Source: Clostridiales bacterium (GTDB lineage: Bacteria > Bacillota > Clostridia > Christensenellales > JAISNN01). From it: 46,270 nucleotides of DNA. Both the position numbers and the translations under genes were made by a program. Location of the stretch: assembly GCA_031275485.1 (NCBI GenBank), contig JAISOS010000044.1, forward strand, positions 1 through 46,270. The letters run 5' to 3'. Under the pieces are notes generated by a model, which was not told the DNA's origin, ran no database searches, and worked only from the letters and a program-made list of their open reading frames with translations. Positions 33,439 through 41,387 of this stretch are shown here, in pieces (the stretch's first letter is position 1; every line of letters begins with the position of its first letter).

Positions 33439-34005
33439 TCAGTCGCCGTACCTCCTTAAAATTTCGGCGGCAAGCTCGCCTTTTCCTATCCGTCTGTCCA
33501 TCGCGCGGCGCTCGATATACTTATGCGCCTCGTCCTCGCTCATATTTTCGTATTGAATCAGCGCGGTTTTCGCGCGTTCCACCGCGCGCGTCTCGGAAAT
33601 TTTTTTCTGCAATTTTTCGGTTTCGGCGCGGACGGTATTCAATCGAAACGATATAGCGCGCGTAATTCTTACCGCCTCGTTCATAGGAATCGACAGCGGT
33701 TTTTCCAACACAAAAACTCCGCGGCTCTCGGCTTTTTCAAGGGTCGCGACAAACAGGTCGGCTTTGACGAACAGTAGCACGCCCGCAAAAGTTTTCTCGG
33801 CGGCGTTGACGGCAAAATCCGTGCCGAACTCGTCGGACAACGGCGTATTGACGACAATCATACTGAACTCGTTTTCCAAAAGCGCGCGCCGCGCCTTACT
33901 CGCGTAAGCCACGGTTAAGGTTTCGATATTGAAAGAACGGAAGAGGCGCGCAAGCCGTTCCGTATCCTTTTCTATCGAGGATACAACAAGGACTTTTTCT
34001 TTCAA
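33439..34005 (-). CDS. ANTAR-domain antiterminator with degenerate receiver (NitR-like)
   Basis: A 188-residue protein: receiver-like domain (1-120), a coiled linker (RAETEKLQKKISETRAVERA) and a C-terminal ANTAR domain (about 130-185) with ERAKTALIQYENMSEDEAHKYIERRAMDRR, the RNA-binding three-helix signature. ANTAR proteins bind paired hexaloop hairpins and prevent termination. The receiver lacks the acidic pocket (VVSSIEKD in place of DD) and has Asn at the phospho-acceptor site (VVNTPLSD), so phosphorylation is unlikely. It sits directly downstream of glutamine synthetase, as in clostridial NitR loci. The start appears to be TTG with GGGAG eight bases upstream. Confidence 0.88.
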   Translation of the reverse strand: MKEKVLVVSSIEKDTERLARLFRSFNIETLTVAYASKARRALLENEFSMIVVNTPLSDEFGTDFAVNAAEKTFAGVLLFVKADLFVATLEKAESRGVFVLEKPLSIPMNEAVRITRAISFRLNTVRAETEKLQKKISETRAVERAKTALIQYENMSEDEAHKYIERRAMDRRIGKGELAAEILRRYGD

Positions 34006-34466
34006 AGATTTTTCTCCCGAGCTTAGCCGAAAGGCGTTTGTTTTTCCGTATTTTTCCGCGCATATTACGCGGCGTAATCCGCGCGTTTTTATGCGTTTAC
34101 GAAATAAATATTTTTCGGCTTTTTATATCTTTTCAACCTTTCCGCAATTCACGTTGCAACGCGTTTACGGAACAAATATTTAGCGGTTCTTTATTCCTTC
34201 GTTTACACGCGCCGCGCATTGCCGTATTTGAAAACTTAACGAATACAGTTTATCACATTTTTTTTATTATGTCCAACCTTTTTAGCGCCGCGAAAACGCC
34301 GCGACGAAAAAACGGACTCGCGTTTTTTGACGTTTCCGCTTAATTCCGTAACGTTTTCGGAAATCCCGCGTTTATTCCCCGTTTCCGCGCGTCTCCGCAT
34401 ATAATAATCTAAAATCACGTATTCCGTAATTTCTCCGTAAATTTCAACGAACGCGCCGGTTTACGC
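34006..34466. other. glnA-ANTAR spacer, T-rich
   Basis: 461 bp without a gene. 34060-34180 has the degenerate T-rich texture (CGCGTTTTTATGCGTTTACG) seen at 2640, 6830 and 38485. Confidence 0.45.
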
Positions 34467-35705
34467 CTATACGATCGTCTTTTTGACCTCTATATATTTT
34501 TTCAACACCTTTTCTGGAATAACACTCGCTATAAACGGGCTGTTTTCGGCGAGGATTACGGCCTCATTCAGCGAACCCGGCAGTCTTCGCGTATTTTTTC
34601 GGTTATCCGGACTGTCGTCGTAAGGCGGACACAGCTCCGTCTCTTTCTCCACGCCCTCCAAACCCGCCGCCAGCACTAACGCGAACGCTAGGTAGATATT
34701 GCACACGGGATCGGGCGATCGCAGCTCCATATGGCAGAAATCCTTTTCGGATATGATTCTGACCAAACGGCTCTTATTATAATACGACCACGATATACGC
34801 TCCGGCGCGGTGTATTTGCCCAGCCGCGTATACGACTCTTCGACGGAATTCAAAAACAGCGACATTTCGGCGGTTCGCTCGAGTATGCCCGCTATAAAAT
34901 GCTTGGCGGTCTCGCCAGGCGCGCCGTCATTCAGCTTGAACAAATTTTCGCCGTCCTTAACTAATGTGATTTTTATGTGCATACCGTTGCCACTCAGCCC
35001 GTCCAAAGGCTTCGGGTCGAAAACCGCCGTTGCGCCGTTTCTCGCGGCGATTGTGGAAACCACCCACTTAAAGGTCATAAAATTATCGGCGGTGGTCAGT
35101 ATGTCGGAATATCTGAAATCGATTTCGTTCTGACCCGGTCCTTGCTCGTGGTGCGAGCTTTCCGGTCTTATACCCATCTTGTCGAGAGTCAAGCAAATTT
35201 CGCGCCGTATGTCCTCGCCCTTATCGAGCGGCGAAATGTCAAAATATCCGGCGTTATCGAAAGGCGTTTTCGTCGGATAGCCGTTCGCGTCGTTCTCGAA
35301 CAGATAGAACTCGCATTTGACACCCATATTGCACGAAAAGCCCATATTTTTAGCCTTCTCCCTGACGCTTTTCAAAATATTGCGGCTACTGCCCTCGAAC
35401 GCCGAGCCGTCGAATCTGAATATGTCGGAAATGAACCTTATTACCATATCGTTGTGCGAGCGCCACGGCACAAGCGAAAAGGTTTTCAAATCGGGTTTAA
35501 GATACAAATCGGCTTTTTCTATATCCAAAAAACCGTCGACCGCCGCCGTGTCGAAGGGAATCCCCTCCTCTATAGCCTTAAAAAACATGCCCGGCATAAT
35601 CGATATGTTTTTCTGAACGCCGAAAATATCGCAAAACCCTAAACGAATGAATTTTACGTCGTTTGAATTTATAAAATCGTAAAGCGACGCCTCCGTGAAT
35701 TCCAT
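34467..35705 (-). CDS. glnA: glutamine synthetase, short GSI type
   Basis: Makes glutamine from glutamate, ammonia and ATP. At 412 residues it is the compact GSI form. Motifs: DGFLDIEKADLYLKPD near 58, the metal-binding Glu in KCEFYLFEN (about 130), the ammonia/glutamate region EQGPGQNEIDFRY (about 187-199), the ATP/glutamate motif GNGMHIKITL (about 237), the Arg-containing SWSYYNKSRLVRI, and FCHMELRSPDP (about 320). The adenylylation Tyr loop of enterobacterial GSI is not evident. Start ATG has a perfect AAGGAGGT. It belongs to the split glutamate synthase locus and precedes the ANTAR regulator gene. Confidence 0.94.
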   Translation of the reverse strand: MEFTEASLYDFINSNDVKFIRLGFCDIFGVQKNISIMPGMFFKAIEEGIPFDTAAVDGFLDIEKADLYLKPDLKTFSLVPWRSHNDMVIRFISDIFRFDGSAFEGSSRNILKSVREKAKNMGFSCNMGVKCEFYLFENDANGYPTKTPFDNAGYFDISPLDKGEDIRREICLTLDKMGIRPESSHHEQGPGQNEIDFRYSDILTTADNFMTFKWVVSTIAARNGATAVFDPKPLDGLSGNGMHIKITLVKDGENLFKLNDGAPGETAKHFIAGILERTAEMSLFLNSVEESYTRLGKYTAPERISWSYYNKSRLVRIISEKDFCHMELRSPDPVCNIYLAFALVLAAGLEGVEKETELCPPYDDSPDNRKNTRRLPGSLNEAVILAENSPFIASVIPEKVLKKYIEVKKTIV

Positions 35706-35739
35706 TGTGAAACCTCCTTAGATTTTATTATTGTTTTTT

Positions 35740-35803
35740 TACTTCGCGGGGGAAACCTTTTGTAAACAAAAGGTTTCCCCCGCGCCCCTTTCCAAAAAAC
35801 TTT
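35740..35803 (+). repeat. palindromic repeat R1, copy K (reference)
   Basis: The most regular copy: a perfect 38-bp palindrome (35746-35783) made of 18-bp arms GCGGGGGAAACCTTTTGT around AA, followed by the tail CCCCTTTCCAAAAAACTTT. I used it as the consensus. Confidence 0.92.
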
Positions 35804-36060
35804 AATTTTTTTTATAATTCTATTCCGTTAGATGCCGCGCCGTCATTTTTTGCCGCAAACGCGTTTCTTGCTACTCCGCGCTTTTTGCCGGTTTCCGCGC
35901 TTCAAACTCCTTTCCCCAAAAAAATTCCGATAATTTATATCATAAAATATAACAACGCCCCGCGGCGTTTTACGCTTATGCCGATACGGCGTTTTTTTGC
36001 ATAAGAGCTCCTTTTTACAAAGCGGGCGCCGCCGGAATAAACATAAAAAAGCCGAATTTT

Positions 36061-36116
36061 TTTGAAAAGGGGAGCGGGGAAAGTTCTTTGCTCACAACAA
36101 GGATTTCCCCCGCGTA
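36061..36116 (-). repeat. palindromic repeat R1, copy L
   Basis: Inverted and decayed: GAAAAGGGGAGCGGGGAAAG, arms broken around TTCTTTGCTCACAACAAGG, ending TTTCCCCCGCGTA. Confidence 0.65.
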
Positions 36117-36141
36117 CTGACAAATAAAATTAATTAATAAA

Positions 36142-36873
36142 TCAATTATTCACATACAATTGCTTATACGGATTGCGCGTATTCGGCGTTATGCGCAAAA
36201 ATTTGCTTTCCATAATTTTGTTAAAATCGAACCCGAAAACCCTCGCGAACTCCTCTATATGCTTGGAAACTCCGGCGAGGGCGACGGCGTCCGCGCCGAC
36301 GTTTTCGGCGACAAGCCGCGGCGAAAGTCCCAGGGCGGAAGCTTTGACGCCTCTTATAAATATTTCGCCGCCGTGCATACCGTTGGCGATAGAATCGCCC
36401 GCGGGATTTTCGCGGTTTTCAAGATTTAAGAGGATTATCACGCCGCCGGCCTGGTACTCGCCCAAAAAGTTCCCCGACCCGCCGCCCGCGACTATGACGG
36501 GCCTTAATTCCTTATACGATTTTATATGCACGCCCGCGCGGTAGCCGACGCCGCCTTTGATATATATCGCGCCGCCGCGCATAGCGTAGCCCGTCGCGTC
36601 GCCCGAATTGCCGTAGATATATATCCTTCCGCCGTTCATCGTATCGCCCGTCGCGTCCTGCGCGTTGCCGTTGACGTAGAGGTCGCAATTATTGAGATAC
36701 GCTCCGAGCGCGTTGCCCGGCACGCCGTTTATCCTCAAAATTTTGTTTTCCAAACCGCTCCCGATATACCGCTGCCCGTTGCAGTTGTCCACGACTATCT
36801 CACCGTCGCCGCAATTCTTTATCTCCGCGTTCAAATCGCTGAAATATTTACCCTTAGCGTCTATAACCGTCAT
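36142..36873 (-). CDS. glutamate synthase GXGXG (beta-helix) subunit
   Basis: A stand-alone version of the C-terminal GltB alpha-subunit domain. The 243 residues form a right-handed beta helix with repeating G-x-x-G-x-x-x-G turns: LNNCDLYVNGNAQDATGDTM, GGRIYIYGNSGDATGYAMRG, GAIYIKGGVGYRAGVHI. In the holoenzyme this domain holds the amidotransferase and FMN domains apart. I prefer the ATG at 36871-36873, ten bases after AGAGGT, over a TTG nine bases upstream. It lies between the FAD oxidoreductase and glnA, all on the same strand. Confidence 0.92.
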   Translation of the reverse strand: MTVIDAKGKYFSDLNAEIKNCGDGEIVVDNCNGQRYIGSGLENKILRINGVPGNALGAYLNNCDLYVNGNAQDATGDTMNGGRIYIYGNSGDATGYAMRGGAIYIKGGVGYRAGVHIKSYKELRPVIVAGGGSGNFLGEYQAGGVIILLNLENRENPAGDSIANGMHGGEIFIRGVKASALGLSPRLVAENVGADAVALAGVSKHIEEFARVFGFDFNKIMESKFLRITPNTRNPYKQLYVNN

Positions 36874-36920
36874 TTTTTTCAATACCTCTTTTTCCTTGCT
36901 CTTGTTTAGGAAAGAATAGA

Positions 36921-36952
36921 TTTACGCGGGGAAGCCTTTCCCGAAACACTTA
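36921..36952 (+). repeat. R1 fragment, copy M
   Basis: TTTACGCGGGGAAGCC joined directly to TTTCCCGAAACACTTAA: the palindrome centre and right arm are deleted, leaving outer parts. Confidence 0.5.
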
Positions 36953-37162
36953 ATTTAATAACTACCGCATAAATAATAACGCCGCCTTAAAAAAGAACGA
37001 AAAGCCCGCGCTTTAAGCGGACGCGGCCGCGAATAAACTTTTCAAGCCGGGCGGAGATTTTTTTTCGCGTATAAAGGCAAAAGGGCGCGGAACGCGGCGT
37101 TTAATTTATATTTCGCAAAAAAACTTACCCTCGGCGCTCGACTTGAACGAAGCCGCAAAAAA

Positions 37163-37210
37163 AGCGGGGAGGATGAGACCTTTAGTTCACAAAAGGTTTT
37201 CCCCCGCGTA
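37163..37210 (-). repeat. palindromic repeat R1, copy N, overlapping a gene end
   Basis: Arms GCGGGGAGGATGAGACCTTT and AAAAGGTTTTCCCCCGC. It overlaps the last codons and stop of the FAD oxidoreductase gene (stop at 37187-37189). Confidence 0.7.
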
Positions 37211-38461
37211 AATCCCCTGTCGCGATTCCCTTCTTTTGAGGACTTCGTCGCGGAATTCCTTCGGGTAAAAATTCAGTCCCGCGTTTTCAATCAGCGCGTC
37301 GGCGTCCAAGCCGGATATATCCCGCCTTTCTCTGACGAGCGCGGTATATATGCCGGCTCTTTTGAAATCGTCTATAAAAATAAATCCTTTCAAACCGCCG
37401 TCCTTTACGAACAGTTTTTTCAGAGTGCAAGCGGAAACGGAAGATAAATCGGAAGCGGAAGCCGCCGCGAAAGAGCCTCTTTTTATTTCCTCGCCCTCGT
37501 AAATTCCGGCGGTCAGAATATGCTTGCCGAAAAAACCTATCGCGTTCATAGGCATCGCGCCGTCGTACTCCGCGCTTCCGCCCGCCATATTTATGCCCGC
37601 GGTTTCACCCTGAATATAGGCGTTGGGCAAAATCGGCGTCACGCCGCGCCTGCCCGTAACCGCGCTGAAGCTCTCCGTGCAATCGCCGGCGGCGTAGATA
37701 TACGGGTCGCCGGTACGGGAATTTTTGTCTATGAATATTCCGCGTCCGATCTCAAGACCCGCATCCTTCGCGACGGCGGTTTCGGGGGTAACGCCCGTGC
37801 AGACGCAGAGTATATCGAATTGAAAATCGTCGGGGCTTACGTCCGCCGAGAGCAGAAACTTTATGCCGCGGCTCTCCAAATGCGCCTTTATGAGCGCGGA
37901 GCTTTCGGCGTCGAGAATACTCGGCAGAACTCTGTCCGCCATGTCTACGACGGTGATTTCCGAAACCCTTTTATATATCGCCTCGGCGCATTTCAGCCCG
38001 ATTAGCCCCGCGCCGAAAATCAGAACTTTCGCGTTCTTCACGGCGTCGGTTTTCGCCTTTAATTTGAGCGCGTCGCCGAGAGTCATAAACGTATGGTACT
38101 CATATTTTTCCAGCCCGCGTATGCGCGGCACAAACGGACGCGCGCCCGTCGCGATAAGTAGCCTGCCGTAAGGCATAACCTCGCCGTTTTCCAACGCGAC
38201 GGTCTTTTTTTTCGCGTCTATTTTCACGGCGGCGACGCCTTTTTTGAGCTCGCAACCGTTTTTCTCATAGAAATCGCCGGGGCGGTATTTCATACGCTCG
38301 GCGTCGGTTTTCCCCTCCAAAAGATAAGATATAAGCGGTCGCCCGTAAACGTGATAAGGCTCTTCGCCGACTATGGTTATAAGCCCCTCCCGGTCTACCC
38401 GTCTTATTCCCTCTATACCGCCGACGGCCGCCGCCGAGTTACCTATTATGACATAATTCAT
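37187..38461 (-). CDS. FAD-dependent NAD(P)H oxidoreductase of the glutamate synthase locus
   Basis: A 424-residue pyridine nucleotide-disulfide-type flavoprotein. The FAD Rossmann motif is atypical but recognisable: VIIGNSAAAVGGIEGIRR at the N-terminus. LLIATGARPFVPRI (about 100-113), the NAD motif VLIFGAGLIGLKCAE (about 145) and IYAAGDCTESFS (about 265) follow. It resembles NADH-rubredoxin/nitrite reductase-like oxidoreductases more than GltD. It probably feeds electrons to the ferredoxin and FMN subunits. I use the ATG at 38459-38461 rather than an upstream TTG. The last residues (AGENLL) and stop are encoded by an R1 repeat. Confidence 0.88.
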   Translation of the reverse strand: MNYVIIGNSAAAVGGIEGIRRVDREGLITIVGEEPYHVYGRPLISYLLEGKTDAERMKYRPGDFYEKNGCELKKGVAAVKIDAKKKTVALENGEVMPYGRLLIATGARPFVPRIRGLEKYEYHTFMTLGDALKLKAKTDAVKNAKVLIFGAGLIGLKCAEAIYKRVSEITVVDMADRVLPSILDAESSALIKAHLESRGIKFLLSADVSPDDFQFDILCVCTGVTPETAVAKDAGLEIGRGIFIDKNSRTGDPYIYAAGDCTESFSAVTGRRGVTPILPNAYIQGETAGINMAGGSAEYDGAMPMNAIGFFGKHILTAGIYEGEEIKRGSFAAASASDLSSVSACTLKKLFVKDGGLKGFIFIDDFKRAGIYTALVRERRDISGLDADALIENAGLNFYPKEFRDEVLKRRESRQGIYAGENLL

Positions 38462-38750
38462 TCCGTAAGCTTCCCCCTGCAATTTTTTATTTTCCCGCGA
38501 ATTTTTTCGTCGTTTTTTTACGCTTCGTTACTTACATTTTTTCATTGTTCTTTAACGTTTTTCATTGTTTTTCTCCGCGTCCTTTACGCGTTTTTCAACG
38601 CCGTTCTCAGCGTTTCTTTACTCAAATTTCAGGCTCTTTTCTACGCGTTTTTTACGCTTTTTACCGACGATTTTCCGCATATTTTCCCATTGTTTTTTAC
38701 GCTTTTTATCATATAATTTTATCAGTTCCGCCGTTGAGGACTTTTATCGT
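38462..38750. other. T-rich degenerate spacer
   Basis: 289 bp between two co-oriented genes. 38485-38715 consists of TTTTT runs separated by ACG, CATTG and ACGC (for example CGTTTTTTACGCTTTTTA). No gene; no promoter recognised. Confidence 0.5.
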
Positions 38751-39173
38751 TTATTCCAAAATTATGGCTCTGTTCGGACAGTATTTGACGCACATCGGCG
38801 AGCCGCCCGAATTTTCAACGCAAAGCTCGCATTTCATAGCCGCGCCGTCTTCGCCTGCGGCTATCGCGCCGTAAGGACAAGCCAGAACGCATGTAAAACA
38901 GCCGACGCATTTGTCCTTATCGATTTTTACAACGCCGTCAACCTTTTCCAGCGCGCCGCTTATGCAGCTTTTCACGCAGGACGGCTCATCGCAATGACGG
39001 CACGAAACGGCGTATGAAATCCTGCCGCTCTCCTCGACCGTTATGCGCGTATTAATCGGCTTGTCTTTAAGCGCCGCCGCTATGTCCTTAAAACCCGAAT
39101 TAGCGTAGGCGCAAATATATTCGCACAGGCGGCATTTTAAACACCATTCCTCTTGAACGTAAATTTTCTTCAT
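38751..39173 (-). CDS. polyferredoxin electron-transfer subunit
   Basis: A 140-residue iron-sulfur protein like the HycB/DmsB electron-transfer subunits. Cysteine clusters: CLKCRLCEYIC (11-21), CRHCDEPSCVKSC (about 58-70), CVGCFTCVLACPYGA (about 89-103) and CELCVENSGGSPMCVKYCP (about 115-133). These could ligate up to four [4Fe-4S] centres. It lies between the FAD oxidoreductase and the FMN subunit and presumably relays electrons between them. ATG start with AAAGGAG about six bases upstream. Confidence 0.92.
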   Translation of the reverse strand: MKKIYVQEEWCLKCRLCEYICAYANSGFKDIAAALKDKPINTRITVEESGRISYAVSCRHCDEPSCVKSCISGALEKVDGVVKIDKDKCVGCFTCVLACPYGAIAAGEDGAAMKCELCVENSGGSPMCVKYCPNRAIILE

Positions 39174-39292
39174 CTCTTCTCCTTTTTGGAAACGGGGACG
39201 GGCGTTTTTCGCGCGTTTTATAACCGCCCAACAAACGCGGCGGCTTAACGCGCGCCGCTCCTTAAATAAAATAAATTACAAGGTTACCGTGA

Positions 39293-39352
39293 TCTTTTGG
39301 AAAGGGGCGCGGGAGAAAAGCCTTTTCTCCAAAGAAAAGGTTTCCCCCGCGC
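39293..39352 (-). repeat. palindromic repeat R1, copy O
   Basis: Inverted: CTTTTGGAAAGGGGCGCGGG, arms GGGAGAAAAGCCTTTTCT and AGAAAAGGTTTCCCCCGC. Sits between the FMN subunit and polyferredoxin genes. Confidence 0.8.
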
Positions 39353-39386
39353 AAATCCTATTTTTAAACAAAAATTTCCCGTCCGC

Positions 39387-40892
39387 CTATTCTCCCGCGT
39401 GTTTTACGCCCAGAATATCGAGTTCCTTTCGGTTCAATCCGATACCGCGCAGCATAAGTCTGTTACCTTTGAGGGCTTCTATCGAATTGATACCCATGCC
39501 GCCCATCATTTCCTCTATTTCGTGCTTCCAAGCGGTGACTAGATTGACGAGTCTTTCGCTTCCGACCTCGGGGTTAAGGCGTTTCACAAGCTCGGGGTTC
39601 TGGGTGGCTATACCCCAATTACATTTCCCCAAATGGCACGAACGGCAAAGATGGCATCCTAGTGCGAGGAGCGCGCCCGTCGCGACGTAAACGGCGTCCG
39701 CGCCAAGCGCTATCGCCTTGACGACGTCCGCGCTGTTTCTGATACTGCCGCCGACGACCAAGGAAACCTCGTTTCTTATGCCCTCTCCGCGCAGTCTTTC
39801 GTCTACGCAGGCGAGCGCAAGCTCTATGGGGATACCGACGTTATCTCTTATTCTGGTCGGCGCCGCGCCCGTTCCGCCTCGGAAACCGTCGATAGCGATG
39901 ACGTCCGCGCCGCTTCTGGCTATACCGCTCGCGATAGCCGCGACATTATGCACGGCCGCGATTTTGACTATGACGGGCTTGGAATAATTGACCGCCTCCT
40001 TTAAAGAAAACACAAGCTGTCTTAAATCCTCTATGGAATAGATATCATGGTGCGGCGCGGGCGAGATCGCGTCGGTGCCCATAGGTATCATACGCGTTCT
40101 AGACACGTCCTCGACGATTTTTTCTCCGGGCAGATGCCCGCCTATACCCGGCTTCGCGCCCTGCCCCATTTTGATTTCGATCGCCGCGCCCGCGTCGAGA
40201 TACTCCTTAAACACGCCGAACCTGCCCGACGCGACCTGCACTATCGTGTTTTTTCCGTAACGGTAAAAATCCTTATGCAGACCGCCCTCGCCCGTGTTGT
40301 AAAATATGCCCAATTTTTCCGCCGCCGCCGCGAGAGATTTATGCGCGTTATAGCTTATAGAGCCGTATGACATAGCCGAAAACATAATCGGCACGCTCAA
40401 AACCATAGGATTGCGTAGCGTATTAATCAATTCGCCACGCCCGTTCCGCTCCGCGTTTTGCGGCTTGACTCCGAGCGCGACGCGCGTCTCCATCGGTTCC
40501 CTCAACGGATCTATCGACGGATTAGTCACCTGCGAGGCGTTAACGAGAATCCTGTCCCAATAGACGGGATACGGCTCGGGCGTACCCATAGACGAGAGCA
40601 ACACCCCCCCCGAGCCCGCCTGTTTATAGACGCTCTTTATCGCCGCGTCGTTCCAGTTCGCGTTGTCGCGGTAGACGTTCGGATTTTTTATTATTTTCAG
40701 CGCGCGCGCGGGACACAGCGAAACGCACCTCTGACAGTCCACGCAGGACATACTGTCCGAGGTCATTCTCCCAAGCTCCGAGCTGTAGGCGTGCACAAGA
40801 TTGGCGCATTGCCTCTCGCATACGCGGCAGTCTATGCACCGCTCTCTGTCGCGCGTAACTTCGTATATATTATCATCGTAATTTATAGGCAT
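39387..40892 (-). CDS. glutamate synthase FMN/Fe-S core subunit
   Basis: The central GltB domain as a separate 501-residue protein with an N-terminal ferredoxin module. Residues ~15-75 have CIDCRVCERQC and CVDCQRCVSLCPARAL. The barrel carries FSAMSYGSIS, NTGEGG, KMGQGAKPGIGGHLPG (about 225-240), SPAPHHDIYSIEDL, GADVIAIDGFRGGTGAAP and the FMN phosphate site GGSIRNSADVVKAI. The 3Fe-4S motif is GCHLCRSCHLGKCNWGIATQ. It makes two glutamates from 2-oxoglutarate and channelled ammonia. Start chosen at the ATG 40890-40892 with AAGGA eight bases upstream; an earlier TTG is in frame. Confidence 0.94.
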   Translation of the reverse strand: MPINYDDNIYEVTRDRERCIDCRVCERQCANLVHAYSSELGRMTSDSMSCVDCQRCVSLCPARALKIIKNPNVYRDNANWNDAAIKSVYKQAGSGGVLLSSMGTPEPYPVYWDRILVNASQVTNPSIDPLREPMETRVALGVKPQNAERNGRGELINTLRNPMVLSVPIMFSAMSYGSISYNAHKSLAAAAEKLGIFYNTGEGGLHKDFYRYGKNTIVQVASGRFGVFKEYLDAGAAIEIKMGQGAKPGIGGHLPGEKIVEDVSRTRMIPMGTDAISPAPHHDIYSIEDLRQLVFSLKEAVNYSKPVIVKIAAVHNVAAIASGIARSGADVIAIDGFRGGTGAAPTRIRDNVGIPIELALACVDERLRGEGIRNEVSLVVGGSIRNSADVVKAIALGADAVYVATGALLALGCHLCRSCHLGKCNWGIATQNPELVKRLNPEVGSERLVNLVTAWKHEIEEMMGGMGINSIEALKGNRLMLRGIGLNRKELDILGVKHAGE

Positions 40893-40918
40893 ATTCTTTG
40901 TCCTTAATTTCAAAAGGG

Positions 40919-40979
40919 TTTATGCGGGGAAACCTTTTGTGAGCAAAAGGTTTCCCGCGCCCCTTTCCGAAAAGCTTCA
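40919..40979 (+). repeat. palindromic repeat R1, copy P
   Basis: Arms GCGGGGAAACCTTTTGTG and GCAAAAGGTTTCCCGC, tail CCCCTTTCCGAAAAGCTTC. Confidence 0.88.
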
Positions 40980-41298
40980 ATATTTTTATTTATAATCATA
41001 CGGGCTTTATCGCAGGTTGTCCGCTGTTTTTGTCCGTCGTTACCGGATTTTCTCCCGCCGCTCGGTAAGCCGGAGCGCAATTCCCACTAAAAGCCATCTG
41101 AACGCGCCCTCTTCGTCCGAAACGCTTTTCCTTAACTCTTTTGCTTGATAAAACGCGTTCAATAAACGCGTTCAGCTCCTTAACGGAACCGTTTACGGCG
41201 CGTTTTCCGCTAAGTCCGTTTGCGTTGCGGCGGGTTGCAAGCCGTTATATTCCGTTACCGCTCGGCGGCGTTCGCGCCGTTAAAACACCGGTACTTTC

Positions 41299-41358
41299 GG
41301 GAAAGGGGGGAACCGTAGAAAAGCCTTTTGTTCAAAAAAGGTTTCCTCACGTGTAAAT
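41299..41358 (-). repeat. palindromic repeat R1, copy Q
   Basis: Inverted: CGGGAAAGGGGGGAACC, arms GAAAAGCCTTTTGTTC and AAAAAAGGTTTCCTCACG. More decayed than O and P. Confidence 0.65.
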
Positions 41359-41387
41359 ACGCATTTATCAAAAAATCAGACTAATTC

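Larger units (their letters stand above)
35706..36141. other. spacer with two inverted R1 copies
   Basis: 436 bp without a gene, upstream of glnA. R1 copies K and L lie in opposite orientations, with an AACGCC/GGCGTT hairpin near 35954-35970. No clear promoter was found. Confidence 0.5.
40893..41387. other. spacer with two R1 copies
   Basis: 495 bp between two subunits of the same enzyme. It holds R1 copies P and Q in opposite orientation; the rest is unassigned. Confidence 0.5.

Noticed and set aside
33031-33459. A plus-strand frame opposite the ANTAR duplicate
   Set aside because: It is explained by the antisense of the duplicated ANTAR segment.
1779-41358. R1 units as a CRISPR array
   Set aside because: The copies are dispersed kilobases apart with genes between them, no regular spacers and no cas genes.
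1779-41358. R1 units simply as ordinary intrinsic terminators
   Set aside because: Many lie between co-oriented subunit genes or upstream of starts, both orientations occur, and the shared non-paired tail is not a T tract on the gene strand. Some (copy G) may still terminate.
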